This document shows positions 1 to 12,000 of a DNA stretch of 64,000 bases, one piece after another; position 1 is the stretch's first letter; the number at the start of each line of letters is the position of its first letter. Under the pieces are notes generated by a model, which saw only the letters and a list, made by a program, of their open reading frames with translations, ran no database searches and was not told the DNA's origin. Source of the stretch: Siphonodentalium dalli (taxonomy: Eukaryota; Mollusca; Scaphopoda; Gadilida; Siphonodentaliidae); assembly GCA_032622095.1 (NCBI GenBank), contig CP136064.1, positions 110,288,004 through 110,352,003 on the forward strand, written 5' to 3'. The position numbers and the translations under genes were made by a program.

Positions 1-2566
1 TCCATGACAAATTTTATGACGATCAGACTAAAGGTACGACCTGTAGCCCATGCTAAAGAATTTAGTCATACAAAGAGTAAAATCCAAGATGGCTGCTGGC
101 GGCCATGTTTTTTGGCCGAATGATCCCAAAATGACTCGTTCCCATCTACATGTCATTATTAACATTCATGACAAATTTTATGATGATCAGACTAAAGGTA
201 TGACATGTAGCACGCGCTAAAGAATTTAGTCATACAAAGAGTAAAATCCAAGATGGCTGCTGGCGGCCATTTTTTGGGCCGAATGACCCCAAAATTACTC
301 GTTCCCATCTACATGTCAATATTATCATCCATGACAAATTTCATGATCATCAGACGAACAGTACGACCTGTGGCCCGTGCTAATGGATTAAATTTTTAAA
401 TCCAAGATGGCCACTGGCGGCCATGTTTTTTGTCCGAATGACCCCAAAATTACTTGTTCCCATCTACATTCCAATTTCAACAACCATGACAAATTTTATG
501 ATGATCAGACTAAAGGTACGACCTGTAGCCCATGCTAAAGGATTTAGTCATACAAAGAGTAAAATCCAAGATGGCTGCTGGCGGCCATGTTTTTCGGCCG
601 AATGACCTCAAAATGACTCGTTCCCATCTACATGTCATTATTAACATTCATGACAAATTTCATGATGATCAGACTAAAGGTACAACCTGTAGCCCGTGCT
701 AAAGGATTTAGTCATACAAAGAGTAAAATCCAAGATGGCTGCTGGCGACCAGGTTTTTTGGCCGAATGACCCCAAAATTACTCGTTCCCATCTACATGTC
801 ATTGTTAACATCCATGACACATTTTATGATGATCAGACTAAAGGTACGACCTGCAGCCCGTGCTAAAGAATTTAGTCATACAAAGAGTAAAATCCAAGAT
901 GGCTGCTGGCGGCCATGTTTTTTGGCCGAATGACCCCAAAATTACTCATTCCCATCTACATGTCAATATTATCATCCACGACAAATTTCATGATGATCAG
1001 AAGAACAGTACGACCTGTGGCCCGTGCTAATGGATTAAATTTTTAAATCCAATATGGCCGCTGGCGGCCATGTTTTTTGTCCGAATGACCCCAAAATGAC
1101 TCGTTCCCATCTACATTCCAATTTCAACAACCATGACAAATTTTATGATGATCAGACTAAAGGTACGACCTGTAGCCCGTGCTAAAGGATTTAGTCATAC
1201 AAAGAGTAAAATCCAAGATGGCTGCTGGCGGCCATGTTTTTCGGCCGAATGACCTCAAAATGACTCGTTTCCCATCTACATGTCATTATTAACATTCATG
1301 ACAAATTTCATGATGATCAGACTAAAGGTACAACCTGTAGCCCGTGCTAAAGGATTTAGTCATACAAAGAGTAAAATCCAAGATGGCTGCTGGCGTCCAG
1401 GTTTTTTGGCCGAATGACCCCAAAATTACTCGTTCCCATCTACATGTCATTGTTAACATCCATGACACATTTTATGATGATCAGACTAAAGGTACGACCT
1501 GCAGCCCGTGCTAAAGAATTTAGTCATACAAAGAGTAAAATCCAAGATGGCTGCTGGCGGCCATGTTTTTCGGCCGAATGACCCCAAAATTACTCGTTCC
1601 CATCTACATGTCAATATTATCATCCATGACAAATTTCATGATAATCAGAAGAACAGTACGACCTGTGGCCCGTGCTAATGGATTAAATTTTTAAACCCAA
1701 TATGGCCGCTGGCGGCCATGTTTTTTGTCCGAATGACCCCAAAATGACTCGTTCCCATCTACATTCCAATTTCAACAACCATGACAAATTTTATGATGAT
1801 CAGACTAAAAGTAGGACCTGTAGCCCGTGCTAAAGGATTTAGTCATACAAAGAGTAAAATCCAAGATGGCTGCTGGCGACCATGTTTTTTAGCCGAATGA
1901 CCCCAAAATTACTCGTTCCCATCTACATGTCATTGTTAATATCCATGACAAATTTTATGATGATCAGACTAAAGGTACGACCTGCAGCCCGTGCTAAAGA
2001 ATTTAGTCATACAAAGAGTAAAATCGAAGATGGCTGCTGGCGGCCATGTTTATTGGCCGAATGACCCCAAAATTACTCGTTCCCATCTACATGTCAATAT
2101 TATCATCCATGACAAAATTTATGATGATCAGACTAAAAGTACGACCTGTAGCCCGTGCTAAACAATTTAGTCATACAAAGAGTAAAATCCAAGATGGCTG
2201 CTGGCGGCCATGTTTTTCGGCCGAATGACCCCAAAATTACTCGTTCCCATCTACATGTCAATATTAACATCCATGACAAATTTCATGAAGATCAGACAAA
2301 CAGTACGGCCTGTAGCCCGTGCTAATGGATTGAATTTTGAAATCCAATATGGCCACTGGCGGCCATGTTTTTTTTCCGAATGACCCCAAAATTAAATATT
2401 CTGGTCTAAATGTTGATGTCAACAGCTATGACAAATTTCATAATGATCCGACGAAAGGTATGACCTGTAGCCTGCATTGTTGACGCCTTACGTACACACG
2501 CACACACGGACGACGGACGACAAAGCCATGGCAATAGCTCAAACTTTACAAAGTAAAGTTGAGCTA
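1..2566 (+). repeat. 163-bp satellite array with ~648-bp higher-order repeat
   Basis: About fifteen head-to-tail monomers of 155-166 bp. Each carries 'AAGATGGCTGCTGGCGGCCA', a 'GACCCCAAAAT' block and 'CGTTCCCATCTACATGTCA'. Two monomer types are visible. One has 'GGATTTAGTCATACAAAGAG' before the core. The other has 'GAACAGTACGACCTGTGGCC' followed by 'AATGGATTAAATTTTTAAA'. The second type recurs at 355, 1003, 1651 and 2298, so four monomers form a higher-order unit of about 648 bp. The array starts before the window. It ends next to a hairpin that is shared with the array at 25-26.3 kb. Short open frames inside it only reflect the repeat and are not genes. Confidence 0.93.
2535..2566. repeat. 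Terminal hairpin closing the satellite element
   Basis: 'TAGCTCAAACTTTAC' is followed by AAA and then by its near-perfect reverse complement 'GTAAAGTTGAGCTA'. This gives a stem of about 14 bp with one unpaired base. An almost identical hairpin closes the related array at 26260-26289, which suggests a conserved transposon end rather than chance. Confidence 0.8.
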
Positions 2567-2689
2567 AAAATACAGATGTACTATTAAAATGGTATTGGAA
2601 TCCGAAATATTATTATAATAAACGAATTATTTGATTAACCGTTATTCGATTAATTGGAAATGACTGTAATTGGGAATTAATGACCTCTA

Positions 2690-2978
2690 GCAGATCTCCA
2701 GGAAATGTTTATAAAAATGTCAGATTTCACTTGCAATTTTTTATATTTTTTGGAGTTATGTCCCTGGCCCCGCCCACATTTGACCCAGTGACCTCATTTG
2801 AACAAATCTGAATGTGAGTCACCTAGGCAATATCCACACCAAATATGAACCCATTTGGTCTTATGGTTCCAGAGAGGAGTTTAAAGAATTGTTGACGGAC
2901 GGATGGATGGGCAGATGGACGGACGGACGAGGAGTGATGACTATGGCTCCACCGGAGATTTCGTCTCAGGTGAGCTAA
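2690..2978 (+). repeat. Dispersed GACGGACG-bearing repeat with 3' hairpin
   Basis: Contains the blocks 'GAGTTATGTCCCTGGCCCCG', 'CATTTGAACAAATCTGAATG' and a (GGAC/GACG)n run. It ends in an imperfect hairpin (TGGCTCCACC ... GGTGAGCTA). A close copy lies at 8520-8858 and a decayed one at 50330-50600. The family resembles non-autonomous DNA repeats common in mollusc genomes. No protein is encoded. Confidence 0.7.
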
Positions 2979-3302
2979 AAACTACTGAAATTATAGAATG
3001 ACTCCCCCCCCCTTTGGATCCCAGAATGCAACAGAATTCAAACTTTTTTAATGGAAGGGGAAGAACTCCATCTTTAATATATAGAGTTATTCACCCTGCA
3101 TAGAAAATAATAATATTTCTTTTTACTGCAATCTAGATGACAAAACTCTTTGGCAACTAAACAAAAACAACATGTCCACATTTTATTATACCGGATAAGT
3201 TGATAATACAATGTTTTGGAGCTTCCTCTTTCAAATGGTATATAATATGGCATATATTTTATATAATGTAATCTGGGGGTTCAAAATTTAAGTAGTTTAT
3301 TA
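2979..3302. repeat. Remnant of the TTAA element seen at 63.6 kb
   Basis: From about 3165 to 3300 the sequence matches the reverse complement of 63563-63700, sharing for example 'GGAGCTTCCTCTTTCAAATG' and 'GATAATACAATGTTTT'. One end is lost. The preceding stretch (2979-3160) is AT-rich with a C-run and shows nothing else. Confidence 0.6.
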
Positions 3303-3825
3303 TTATATATTCATTTTAGTCTAAATAATTAATTTTGAGAAAACAAATTACATCTCATTGAACAAATCTGCTAATTACACACCCCCCCCCCCCCCTCAAC
3401 CCGTGGGGACATCCCTGCAAGAATAGGACATCTGTGATTCATTTGAATGCCTGTCTACATTTGCCTAACAATATTTCCTTAACCTTGAAAGCCAGTGCAT
3501 TCTCTTAGGTGAGGCTACCTATGGGACACTCACATATATAAGACAATGCACTGGCATGATACTAGTACCTTGTTATAAAATAATAAATATTGGATAAATA
3601 TTAAAACTAGGAGCTCATTTCTCTTGATCAATGGTCTATTATTTTATATTGATTTTATTTTAGTATATGTAATTGGTTTGGAAAAAAAATTACATCTCAA
3701 TGAACAAATCTGAGAAATTTGCCCCTTCCCCTAACATATGTGGGGACATCCCTGCGAGAATAGGACATGTGTGATTTATTTGGATGTCTGACTATATTGG
3801 CCTAAAAATATTTCCTTGATCTTAT
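3296..3825 (+). repeat. Diverged tandem duplication, ~340-bp period
   Basis: 3296-3490 and about 3640-3825 share in the same order 'ATTACATCTC', 'GAACAAATCTG', 'GTGGGGACATCCCTGC', 'GAATAGGACAT' and 'ATATTTCCTT'. A run of fifteen or so C residues sits in the first copy near 3381. No coding potential is seen. Confidence 0.65.
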
Positions 3826-4478
3826 ATATAAGAGAATACACTTGTGCAGGGTCTTTATTGCTGTACCAGCATAGTGGTCATGCAGGCCTTAAAATCCGCC
3901 CCAACTCACGGCGTTTACCGATGTCCCCAAATTATAGAAACTTCCCCAAATTAGGAGGCACATTTGACCAAATGTCACTGCAAAATCGAAGAAATTTTGC
4001 CGCAAAAAAAAAAATCATTCTTAAAATAAGCTGTCGGAGCAACGCACCATAAACAATTGTTTCGCTGAAGCGACCGAAGCGCATAACATGCCTGCACTGC
4101 AGCACGTGGCGTGAGCTCTACTCTTGACATCTCTTGACATAACACTGGTTGCTGCTATAGTACACTTGACACAGTCACGTGTGCGACCATGTGTCTTTTT
4201 AACCGCGATAATTCCTTTGATGTCCCGTTTTTAATATTGCGTGTCACAAGTCATTGTATCCACTGTTATTTGCGCTGCGTACACGTACATGATTTTAGTA
4301 TTTATAACATAGTACGGTAGGTTTAATAAAATTCCGAATAGTAATTCAAGAGGAATTACTCTATCTTAAAGTCCAAAGATCGAAATTGGTTCCATATCAT
4401 GTCCCTTCATTAACTCTTCTATTAATTAAGGGTAAATTAATATAAATAGTTTTAAAAACGCCGTTTCGAAATTTCGAA

Positions 4479-6937
4479 ATGAGTGCGCGCGGTAGGCCCA
4501 GAACTACGGGTAAATCTCACAACAAAGAGAGAATAACATACAGTTCTAAAAGAAAAAAGCAAGATGATGGTAGTAAAAAAATAATATAATTTTTTAAAGT
4601 GGCACAACATGTTGAAAATGAAAGTCAACTTGAAACCAGCTGCAATGCTGACATTCTCACTGAACCAGAAGTAGTCACAGAGGACTTGGACCAAACTCCA
4701 AAGGTTCCTTCTACTCCATCTGCTTCTACTACTAGTACCTCTTCTGACTCAGAAAAAACATCACAGGTTCCTTCCACTTCTGAAACTAAGACTTCTTCTG
4801 TTGGCCTGAGACAGCGAGATATTAAAGCTATATTAGAACAATACCCTACATTTGTCTATTCCAAGGATGGCTTTTTATGTCTTATTTGTTCAAAATATTG
4901 TACAGCCGCAGACAGAAATCATCCGCAGAATGCTGCTTTCACTGTAACATGATCAGACCTTGGATGCCACCCTAAAGCGAGACTTGAAGACCACCTAAAG
5001 TCAGCTATTCACAAACGTTGCAAAGAAAATGAAACCACTGCTGTTCGGTTAATCCATCAAGGGGGTTTGGCTGGTGTTTTTGACAAATCACATATTGAAG
5101 TTGTCACAAACAATCGTCAGTATTTATCACACCTAATAAAAACACTGGACTATCATGTACACCAGACTTTGTAAAGTTTCTTGTTGACTTACAAGAACCA
5201 ATCACAACAGATTTCTTCTCCAGAAATAAAGGATATGGGCAGTACATTTCTGGTCCATCAGTCGAAGAACTATTGACTGCCCATAATAAATTCTGCATTC
5301 ACAAAACACGTGAATCAATGGAGCGTGGAAAACATTTTACTTTCTATTGTGATGATTCAGAAGCATATAACGATCATGACGAGATGATCAGCTTTCTGTC
5401 ATGGGTGGACCCAAGCAAGATATTAGGAACGTTTGTACCCCATGTTTTCCTTAACATTAAATCTGTTACTAATCATGATAGTGATGACCATGTCATTGAT
5501 GCAAATTCTTACTTTGATGCACCCAGTCTTTATGCTGCAATGAAGGAGGTTATTGCCGGTGAGGAGTTTGCAATGGAGAACATACGCTTCATGTGTTTTG
5601 ACGGTACAAATACAATGTCTGGAAAAACAGGTGGTGTTCAGGCATTGTGGCGCAATGATTTTCCAAAAGCCATCTACATCAATTGCCGTAATCACTGTTT
5701 AGCTTTAGTTTTTGTTCATTTGAAAAAAGCATATCCATTAATGAGCAGCTACGATGAACTTCTATATGACATATATGAAGCTATCGATGCAAGTAAGGTT
5801 GCTAAAACAGTTTTCAACCAAATTCAATCTATAAACGGAGAGAAAACATTTCAAATGTTGAGGGCATGTTTGACGCGGTGGTTGTATGAATATTTATTGG
5901 TAACATTTGGAAATATGTTTCAAAGGAAAGGCGACACCAAGTATCTCGGCATTAACCAGCGTCTGACTGATCAGGAAAATGTGTGTACTCTTTTTATTGA
6001 TGACGGACATCCTACATCACACAAACATTCTCTCCACTATGCTACAGGCTACGACTGCCAACATCCCACAAGTTGTTGAGTATGTGAATGTGTTGAATGG
6101 TTATTTGAAACGTCTACCAAATATGTCTCAGGTTTATTATTCTAAAGTGGATACCTACATCCAAAATCTAAATCATACTGCTCTGAGAGCTCAGGTTATG
6201 TTCGCGGAACCAGAAGTGGAGTGAGGGTAGTAGAATTTGACAGAGTAAAATATGAGACTGACTTCGTATTACCATTTTGTCAATCACTCATCAATGAGCT
6301 CAATGCTACATTCTATGATGATCAAAGTACCATTGTCACTAGCTTGTTGGAATTATTCATCAAACCGATAAACCATGCTCATGAACTTGACAACGAACTG
6401 ATAGAGATGCACCTGAGCAGACTTCTTGAGTTTTATGACTTACAGCCTAAGACTGATGGTGTAAGCGGCACTGACTGTGAGGCTGAGCAAATTATTTTTC
6501 TTGGTGAATTAGTAAAGGAATACAATATGTTATACACTCATATCCAACTTATGAAACAAAAATGGGATTGTGAGAAGAGGGAGCAAATACAAAATTTGCA
6601 GAAAAGATTAGAATTTACGACAGCCCTTAAGAAATATGTGCCCCAGTATGAAATAAATAAAATAGAGGAAAAGATTGACATGCTAAAAAAAAAACGTACT
6701 ACACCAGCAGATGTACTCGAAGTACTGTGTGAGGATAATTTGGCTGATACGGCTTACATGAACATGAGCTTTTTTCTTAATATATGTTGTGTTCTACCTA
6801 TCTCTAATGCCATTTCCGAGAGAGGTTTCAGCCAAATGCAATTGTTACTGGGAAAACATCAGGGATCGACAAAAGATGAGACTCTTGATAAACTAATTAG
6901 AATACGTATGTTTCCACTCCCTGAAATCCATCAATGA
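4479..6937 (+). pseudogene. hAT transposase pseudogene (KIAA1586/ZMYM-like)
   Basis: A transposase relic in at least five pieces. It starts at ATG 4479 with a basic N-terminus (MSARGRPRTTGKSHN). A TAA at 4587 interrupts a motif just before FFKV. A Cys/His zinc-finger-like segment follows (LCLICSKYC, later HLKSAIH) and is cut by TGA at 4950. The frame shifts near 5116-5140. The next frame runs to 6079 with the acidic segments HFTFYCDD and RFMCFDGTNTMSG and the RNCRNH-like motif NCRNHCLAL. Frames shift again near 5985 and 6221. The last piece carries the C-terminal dimerisation signature (VLPISNAISERGFSQM), typical of hAT C-terminal regions. The architecture resembles the vertebrate KIAA1586/ZMYM proteins that derive from hAT transposases. 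It cannot encode an intact enzyme. Family assignment rests on motif memory, not on a search. Confidence 0.82.
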
Positions 6938-7012
6938 AATTATAAATATATTTGACAAGGACTTCAACAAAAACAGACATATTAAGTTACATTAGTTACA
7001 GTGAAACATTAA

Positions 7013-7349
7013 AGGGTAATGAAGTCATTATGAACACTAAATTTTGGCATTTTAATTTTTATGATTTATCATTATGGGACAATCTCATATTATATCCAAC
7101 AGAATGTATGCAACATATGGATAAATTTGTGCCATGGATGATTGCAAAATACACTCATACAGGTGCTCTTTGAAAAAATGGAAACAACAAGATAATTTTA
7201 ATGAAAATGAGTTATTCTTAAAGCACATGAGTGTATATGGCACTCATTCATTGCTCAATTTATTCATTTGTTGGCTGTATAAATCTTGTTGGGTATAATA
7301 TGAGATGGTCCCATAAAATAAATGGCAATATTTAGTGTCCAGTACCCCT
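7013..7349. mobile_element. Foldback MITE nested in the hAT element, TTAA-type
   Basis: Two long inverted arms ('GGGACAATCTCATATTATA' against 'TATAATATGAGATGGTCCC') with end sequence AGGGG(T)ACTG..ACTAAAT. TTAA flanks the left end (7009-7012) and GTAA, perhaps a decayed TTAA, the right. The same family sits at 27279-27646. It lies 3' of the transposase relic, so it inserted into the hAT copy. Confidence 0.75.
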
Positions 7350-8048
7350 GTAAAACACCAGTTTTGCCTAGTTTAGTAGTTACAGTAGTTACTAGTTATT
7401 AGTTCAAAATAAAGGAAATACTGATTATGTTGCTCAACACACGCAGTGTTTATGATCAACTTGATCTAAGTAATTGTGTAATGACTTTTAGATAAGATAT
7501 ACAGTCAGTTTTGGCAACTGTAACTTAATATAATATTTCTGTTTGTTGATGAGCCTATTTGAATTTTCTGGATTAAAATTTTCATTAAATATTTTCACCC
7601 TTTTTATGACCTGTTTGTGTGTGTATATACTATTACTATATTGCTTCATTTGACCACAACATATCAACTTTCTAACTTTTTTCAGGTTCACATTAAATTA
7701 AATTTTAATTGGCAATACCCATGATCAGTATGTTGGTGGACTGCTTGGAGAAATTTCAAGCACCATACATCTATAAAATGGCTTTGTTGATGTCAAATGA
7801 TCCAATATTCCCAAGTGGTCAATAAATATCAGATTGTAACTTACAACACTTGAAAATATAAGGGTAATATAACTTGCTGAATGCTTCAGAACCAACCAGA
7901 TAGACCCCATTTTAGGCCTACTTTAAAAAAAAATTCTCCCCGGGGGAAACCCCCGGACCGCCTATAGTCAGAAGGGGGTACCTCCCCTCCTGAACCCACC
8001 CCCGCGGTTTCCCTAAATGTCCTCAAATTAGGCTAATCTAAAGGCCTG

Positions 8049-8519
8049 GGTCATGAAATGGTTAATACTAATACTAATAATAAAGGTGTAAACTGTCAAA
8101 CAGTTGTATTTGAGATTGCTGTAAACACATAGGATTAAATTTCAGTCAGGCACCTCTCTCTCTCTTAGCCAGGATAAATGTGGATATTGAGATAAAAGTT
8201 AATTACTTTATAATGACTGGACAAACAGCTGTGAGAAGTAAGGCTGGCCAGTTCCTGGCAAGTCATATAACTACAGCTGTAGAAGGCTTTTAATTGGGTG
8301 AACTTTGCAGGGATCTGGTGTGAGGTGGCAGGGACATGCAGTGGTTGTGGTGGGGGTGGGGGAGGTGGGGGCAGTTGGGGGGGGGGGGTCTGAGGGTGTG
8401 GTGTGTTTAAAAACAAATCAAAGATTCAATTGAAAAAATATTTATTTTTATGTTTCAATTTGAAATTAAATATTTTTTGTTTCTAGTTTTAAATTTTTTT
8501 TTTAAATGAGCAAGGATTC
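8049..8519. other. Non-coding stretch with G-rich tract
   Basis: Apart from a G/GT-rich low-complexity tract at 8335-8402 (a run of ten G residues) and poly-A/T runs near 8450-8500, I see nothing. The proline-rich frame on the minus strand here is only the translation of the G tract. Confidence 0.6.
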
Positions 8520-8858
8520 AAATAATTTTATTTTTTTGAAGAGTTATGTCCCTGGGCCCTGGCTCTGCCCCTATTTGACCTAGTGACCCCATTTGAAAAG
8601 AAGTTGTAAGAATTACTATGGAGGAATAGAGTTATGGCCCTGCTTTCGCAACTATTTCACCCAGTGACCTCATTTGAACAAATCTGAATGTGATTCACCT
8701 AGGGAACATCCACACCAAATATGAACCTGTTACGTCTTTCGGTTCTGGAGGAGAAGATGATTCTTGACGGACAGACGGTGCGGTGCGACAGACAGACGGA
8801 CGGACAGATGAGGAGTGATGACTATAGCTCCACTGGAGACTTCGTCTCAGGTGAGCTA
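8520..8858 (+). repeat. Dispersed GACGGACG repeat, second copy
   Basis: Same order of blocks as 2690-2978, ending in a clean hairpin at 8825-8858. In it TAGCTC pairs with TGAGCTA, and GAGAC-TTC-GTCTC forms the tip. The perfect tip stem in this copy, against a mutated one at 2.95 kb, suggests that the 3' end of the family is a hairpin. Confidence 0.72.
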
Positions 8859-9084
8859 AAAAGCTTGGTGATGATTGGATGAGGAATGTGGTCTAGTGGT
8901 CCGTGACACTGGTCCAGTGGTCACACAGAAGATCCATAAAAAGTTTGCTGATGATTGGATGAGGAATGTGGTCTGTAGGGTGCCAAAGAATTTAGTCATG
9001 CAAAGAGTCAAATCCATGATTGCTGCCGGCTGACATATTTTCCACCGAAAATCATTCAAATTTTACAGCTGGTGAGATAACCCT
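8859..9084 (+). repeat. Fragment of the 163-bp satellite family
   Basis: A short direct duplication ('GATGATTGGATGAGGAATGT' occurs twice) leads into a degraded monomer with 'AATTTAGTCATGCAAAGAG'. It forms the left flank of the foldback structure. The right flank (14950-15215) is from the same family. Confidence 0.65.
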
Positions 9085-12000
9085 AATAGTAGAGGCTCTT
9101 ATGTACTCCTGTGTGCACTTTGTGAAGAAATATAGCGTCTATGCCAATGACGTTGCTTGATATCTCTGGCACCAGAAAACAAATGTTAGACACCTTGGGG
9201 TCGCGACTGGGTGGATTTATGACATCATCAAGATGGCCGCCATACACAATTTCAGTTTGATTAATATCTACTTGTGAATTTATTATAGAAATTTGATTAT
9301 CTCACCACTGACGTGAAACTAATACACCATACTTCCATTTGACAGAAAAAGTGGCCACCATAAACCAAGATGGCCGCCAAAATGGCGACCGAAATTCGAA
9401 AATTGATTATTTTTCACACTTTCCTCTTGAATCATTAACCGTTGTTTGAAATGTGTAACGAATAAAGACCTAAATTTGAATAAATTCCAGTATCCAACCA
9501 TTTCTACAACATAATATGTCATATTTCGGATCTCATTCCTGCCAGCTATCTTTAAAATGTGAATTCAAAAATGTGCTATGGAAGTTAACCAAAATTCAAT
9601 AATGTGATTCTAGCCAAGAGTTGAACAGAAAATAACTGAATTTGATAAGAATAATGTAAAAATGTTTTAAATATGCGAATTGCCATATAGTTACACTGAA
9701 AATAGTGCATTTTCGTTTAAGATGGCGGCCAAGATGGCTGCCAAAATGGAGAAATCACCAAAATCTGTCCAATTTTTATTGATATCACTCATGTGTTGGG
9801 GGGAAAAGTAAATATATGTGAATATGTGCTACTTTTTCGCGGAAATCCATGGACTTATGGAATAATTTGTAAATTTGGTGAACCATATAGCTGCTTATAC
9901 CCGAGAATTCAACAGAATTATACCACGAAAATTAAGTCAAATCATCTTCATGGCAGCCACACAAAATTGCAGAATGGGCACTGAGTGAGGAAGAAAATTT
10001 AACACAGAAAATGAAAGATATTTCTACGGCAATGATAAAATTGCACCAAGCTTCCTTTTGAAAGAACAAGATTGATAAAAAAACAAGATGGCTGTCAAAA
10101 TGGCGACCGAAATATAGAAATGTGTTGAATTGTTACACATGCCCCTTACATAATTTTCGGTTATTTGTAAACTGTGGCGAGTAGGACTTGTCTTTGTTTT
10201 GATCAGTTATGACACCAAGTACTTTTGAAAACATACTATGCTGTAATTTGTGTTTAATTGTTTTCCATACTCCGAAAAATGCAAATTAAATAATGTAATT
10301 TCACAGATAAACTTGCTTCTCGAGGTTCTAGATTAACATTGGACAGAAATAGGCATAATAAAACAAACAAAAGTGTACACAGTTTTAAATATCGTTAGTG
10401 TCATTCGATTACATTCGACATTGATTTATTTGACCAAGATGTTCGCCAGAATGGCCGCCAAAACTCACAAAACTTATAAAATGTGACAAATATTTATATT
10501 CTCAAACGGCATTTAGCAAAGGAGGTGGATATATCCGCCCAATCTATATTAGATACTATCATGTTAAGGTATATTGTGACTATGTTTGACCAAACATAGT
10601 TTATTTATAATCCAGAATATATCAGAATGGACTCTTAGAAACCTAACATGAAATTGCCCAATATAATTTAAACGATCCTGCCCGTTTCCTGAGAAGGAAG
10701 TCAAACCGGATATGTGCTGACTGTATCATTATAAGAGCATAACGAGTACTCGAACGCAAAATAATCCCTGCAGTTATAATACAGACAGAAATCCAACTTT
10801 ATGGCTATATTATTTCGTTTGGGGCAGATCTGATTTATTCGTTGCCTATTTTTGATGAATTGTTGACGTTGATTTCGCCCGGCCACAAAAATTTAGAAGA
10901 TCACACATTGACTTCATCGAAGTCGAAGTTGCATTGCTATCATACTGCCACCGGGATATATAATTGCTCAACTTAGAAATACACAGGCATTACATGTTAG
11001 TGCAAACATTATTTCGTATCTAATTATGAAACAGTTGTGTCTAATAAGATACAATAAGGGGAGATTGCATTGTTCAGTTTCTTGTTTTTGGCATACATGT
11101 ATCTGTGTTTCATCACCCGAAATTCGTTTGAATAGTTGAGACATTGTCACACTTCTCAAGACGTGAGTCAGCACATGTACCACTCTTGTTACTTCGTCCA
11201 ATAGATGGTCACATTGATGGTAGTCTATTTACAACCAACTCACACCAGCAACTACAGTTGAATTACAAATTCATCTAGCAAGCTATCAGAGCTCACCACA
11301 AAACTCTCCGACTGCATATCAGAGACTCCATATGGAATGTTTGCTTCGGTTGTGGAATGGAGAGTCCATAATACAGATTTAATAAATAAATTTCAATACG
11401 GCCGCTGACCTCATAGCAGATACATTGCATATTCACTTTGATGTGTCTAACAGAACTGTGCACATAACCGAGTTAATGCTTGTCAGTTTATTTTAGAATA
11501 TGTCACAACATCAGTATCGGGCAAAAATAGCCTATGGTTTGTCATTTTCCATGTTGAGTCCAGCAAGTGACAATAACGGCTCCTCAACTTCTTCCTGGTT
11601 GTCAACGAAATAATATCGTGAAATCAAAATGCCTATGCTCAGTGCCTGGATATTTAGTGATGAAATACCTCTTCGAAACACCAAAAGCTCATCTTTGGTC
11701 CATGCCATATGATGGTGCATCGAAGTAATGAATACAGTGACGGGTCATCAAGATCATTTTATGGAACGTTTATTAAGATTTCTTGCAAAACGTCCACATG
11801 GGGACATTCATTAGCATTATACATCAACTGTTAGTTCAAAGAAAGTAAAGATCTTCGAATCACAGAAACCCCGCAATCTCGAACGAAATCCTTTAATTGT
11901 CCATCGAACAAATGTAGTTTATAGAATTTGCTGGCAAACCGTAAGTACAACTATAATAGTCGGATCCACAAGTAGGCCAATTACAAGCTTACAATATAGA

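Larger units (their letters stand above)
3883..8048 (+). mobile_element. hAT-superfamily DNA transposon, degenerate, ~4.17 kb
   Basis: The left end CAGGCCTTAAAATCCG and the inverted right end match at 12 of 16 positions, with the outer eight bases (CAGGCCTT) identical. CAGG-type ends are usual for hAT. GGTCATG directly abuts both ends (3876-3882 and 8049-8055). That is a 7-bp match where hAT elements make 8-bp duplications. Subterminal motifs of the form TCCYCAAATTAGG occur inside both ends. The body holds a broken transposase (4479-6937) and a younger nested MITE (7013-7349). The last ~120 bp are unusually GC-rich. Confidence 0.85.

Noticed and set aside
423-2228. Repeated ~60-codon open frames in the satellite (MFF-RMTPKLLVPIY type)
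   Set aside because: They recur because the DNA repeats every ~163 bp. Frame length equals the monomer and substitutions do not spare codons.
1-2566. CRISPR-like regular spacing
   Set aside because: Monomers are about 163 bp, contiguous, with no short repeat plus unique spacers, and the setting is eukaryotic.
8165-8416. Proline-rich small protein on the minus strand
   Set aside because: It is only the translation of a G/GT low-complexity tract, with no splice or conservation signal.
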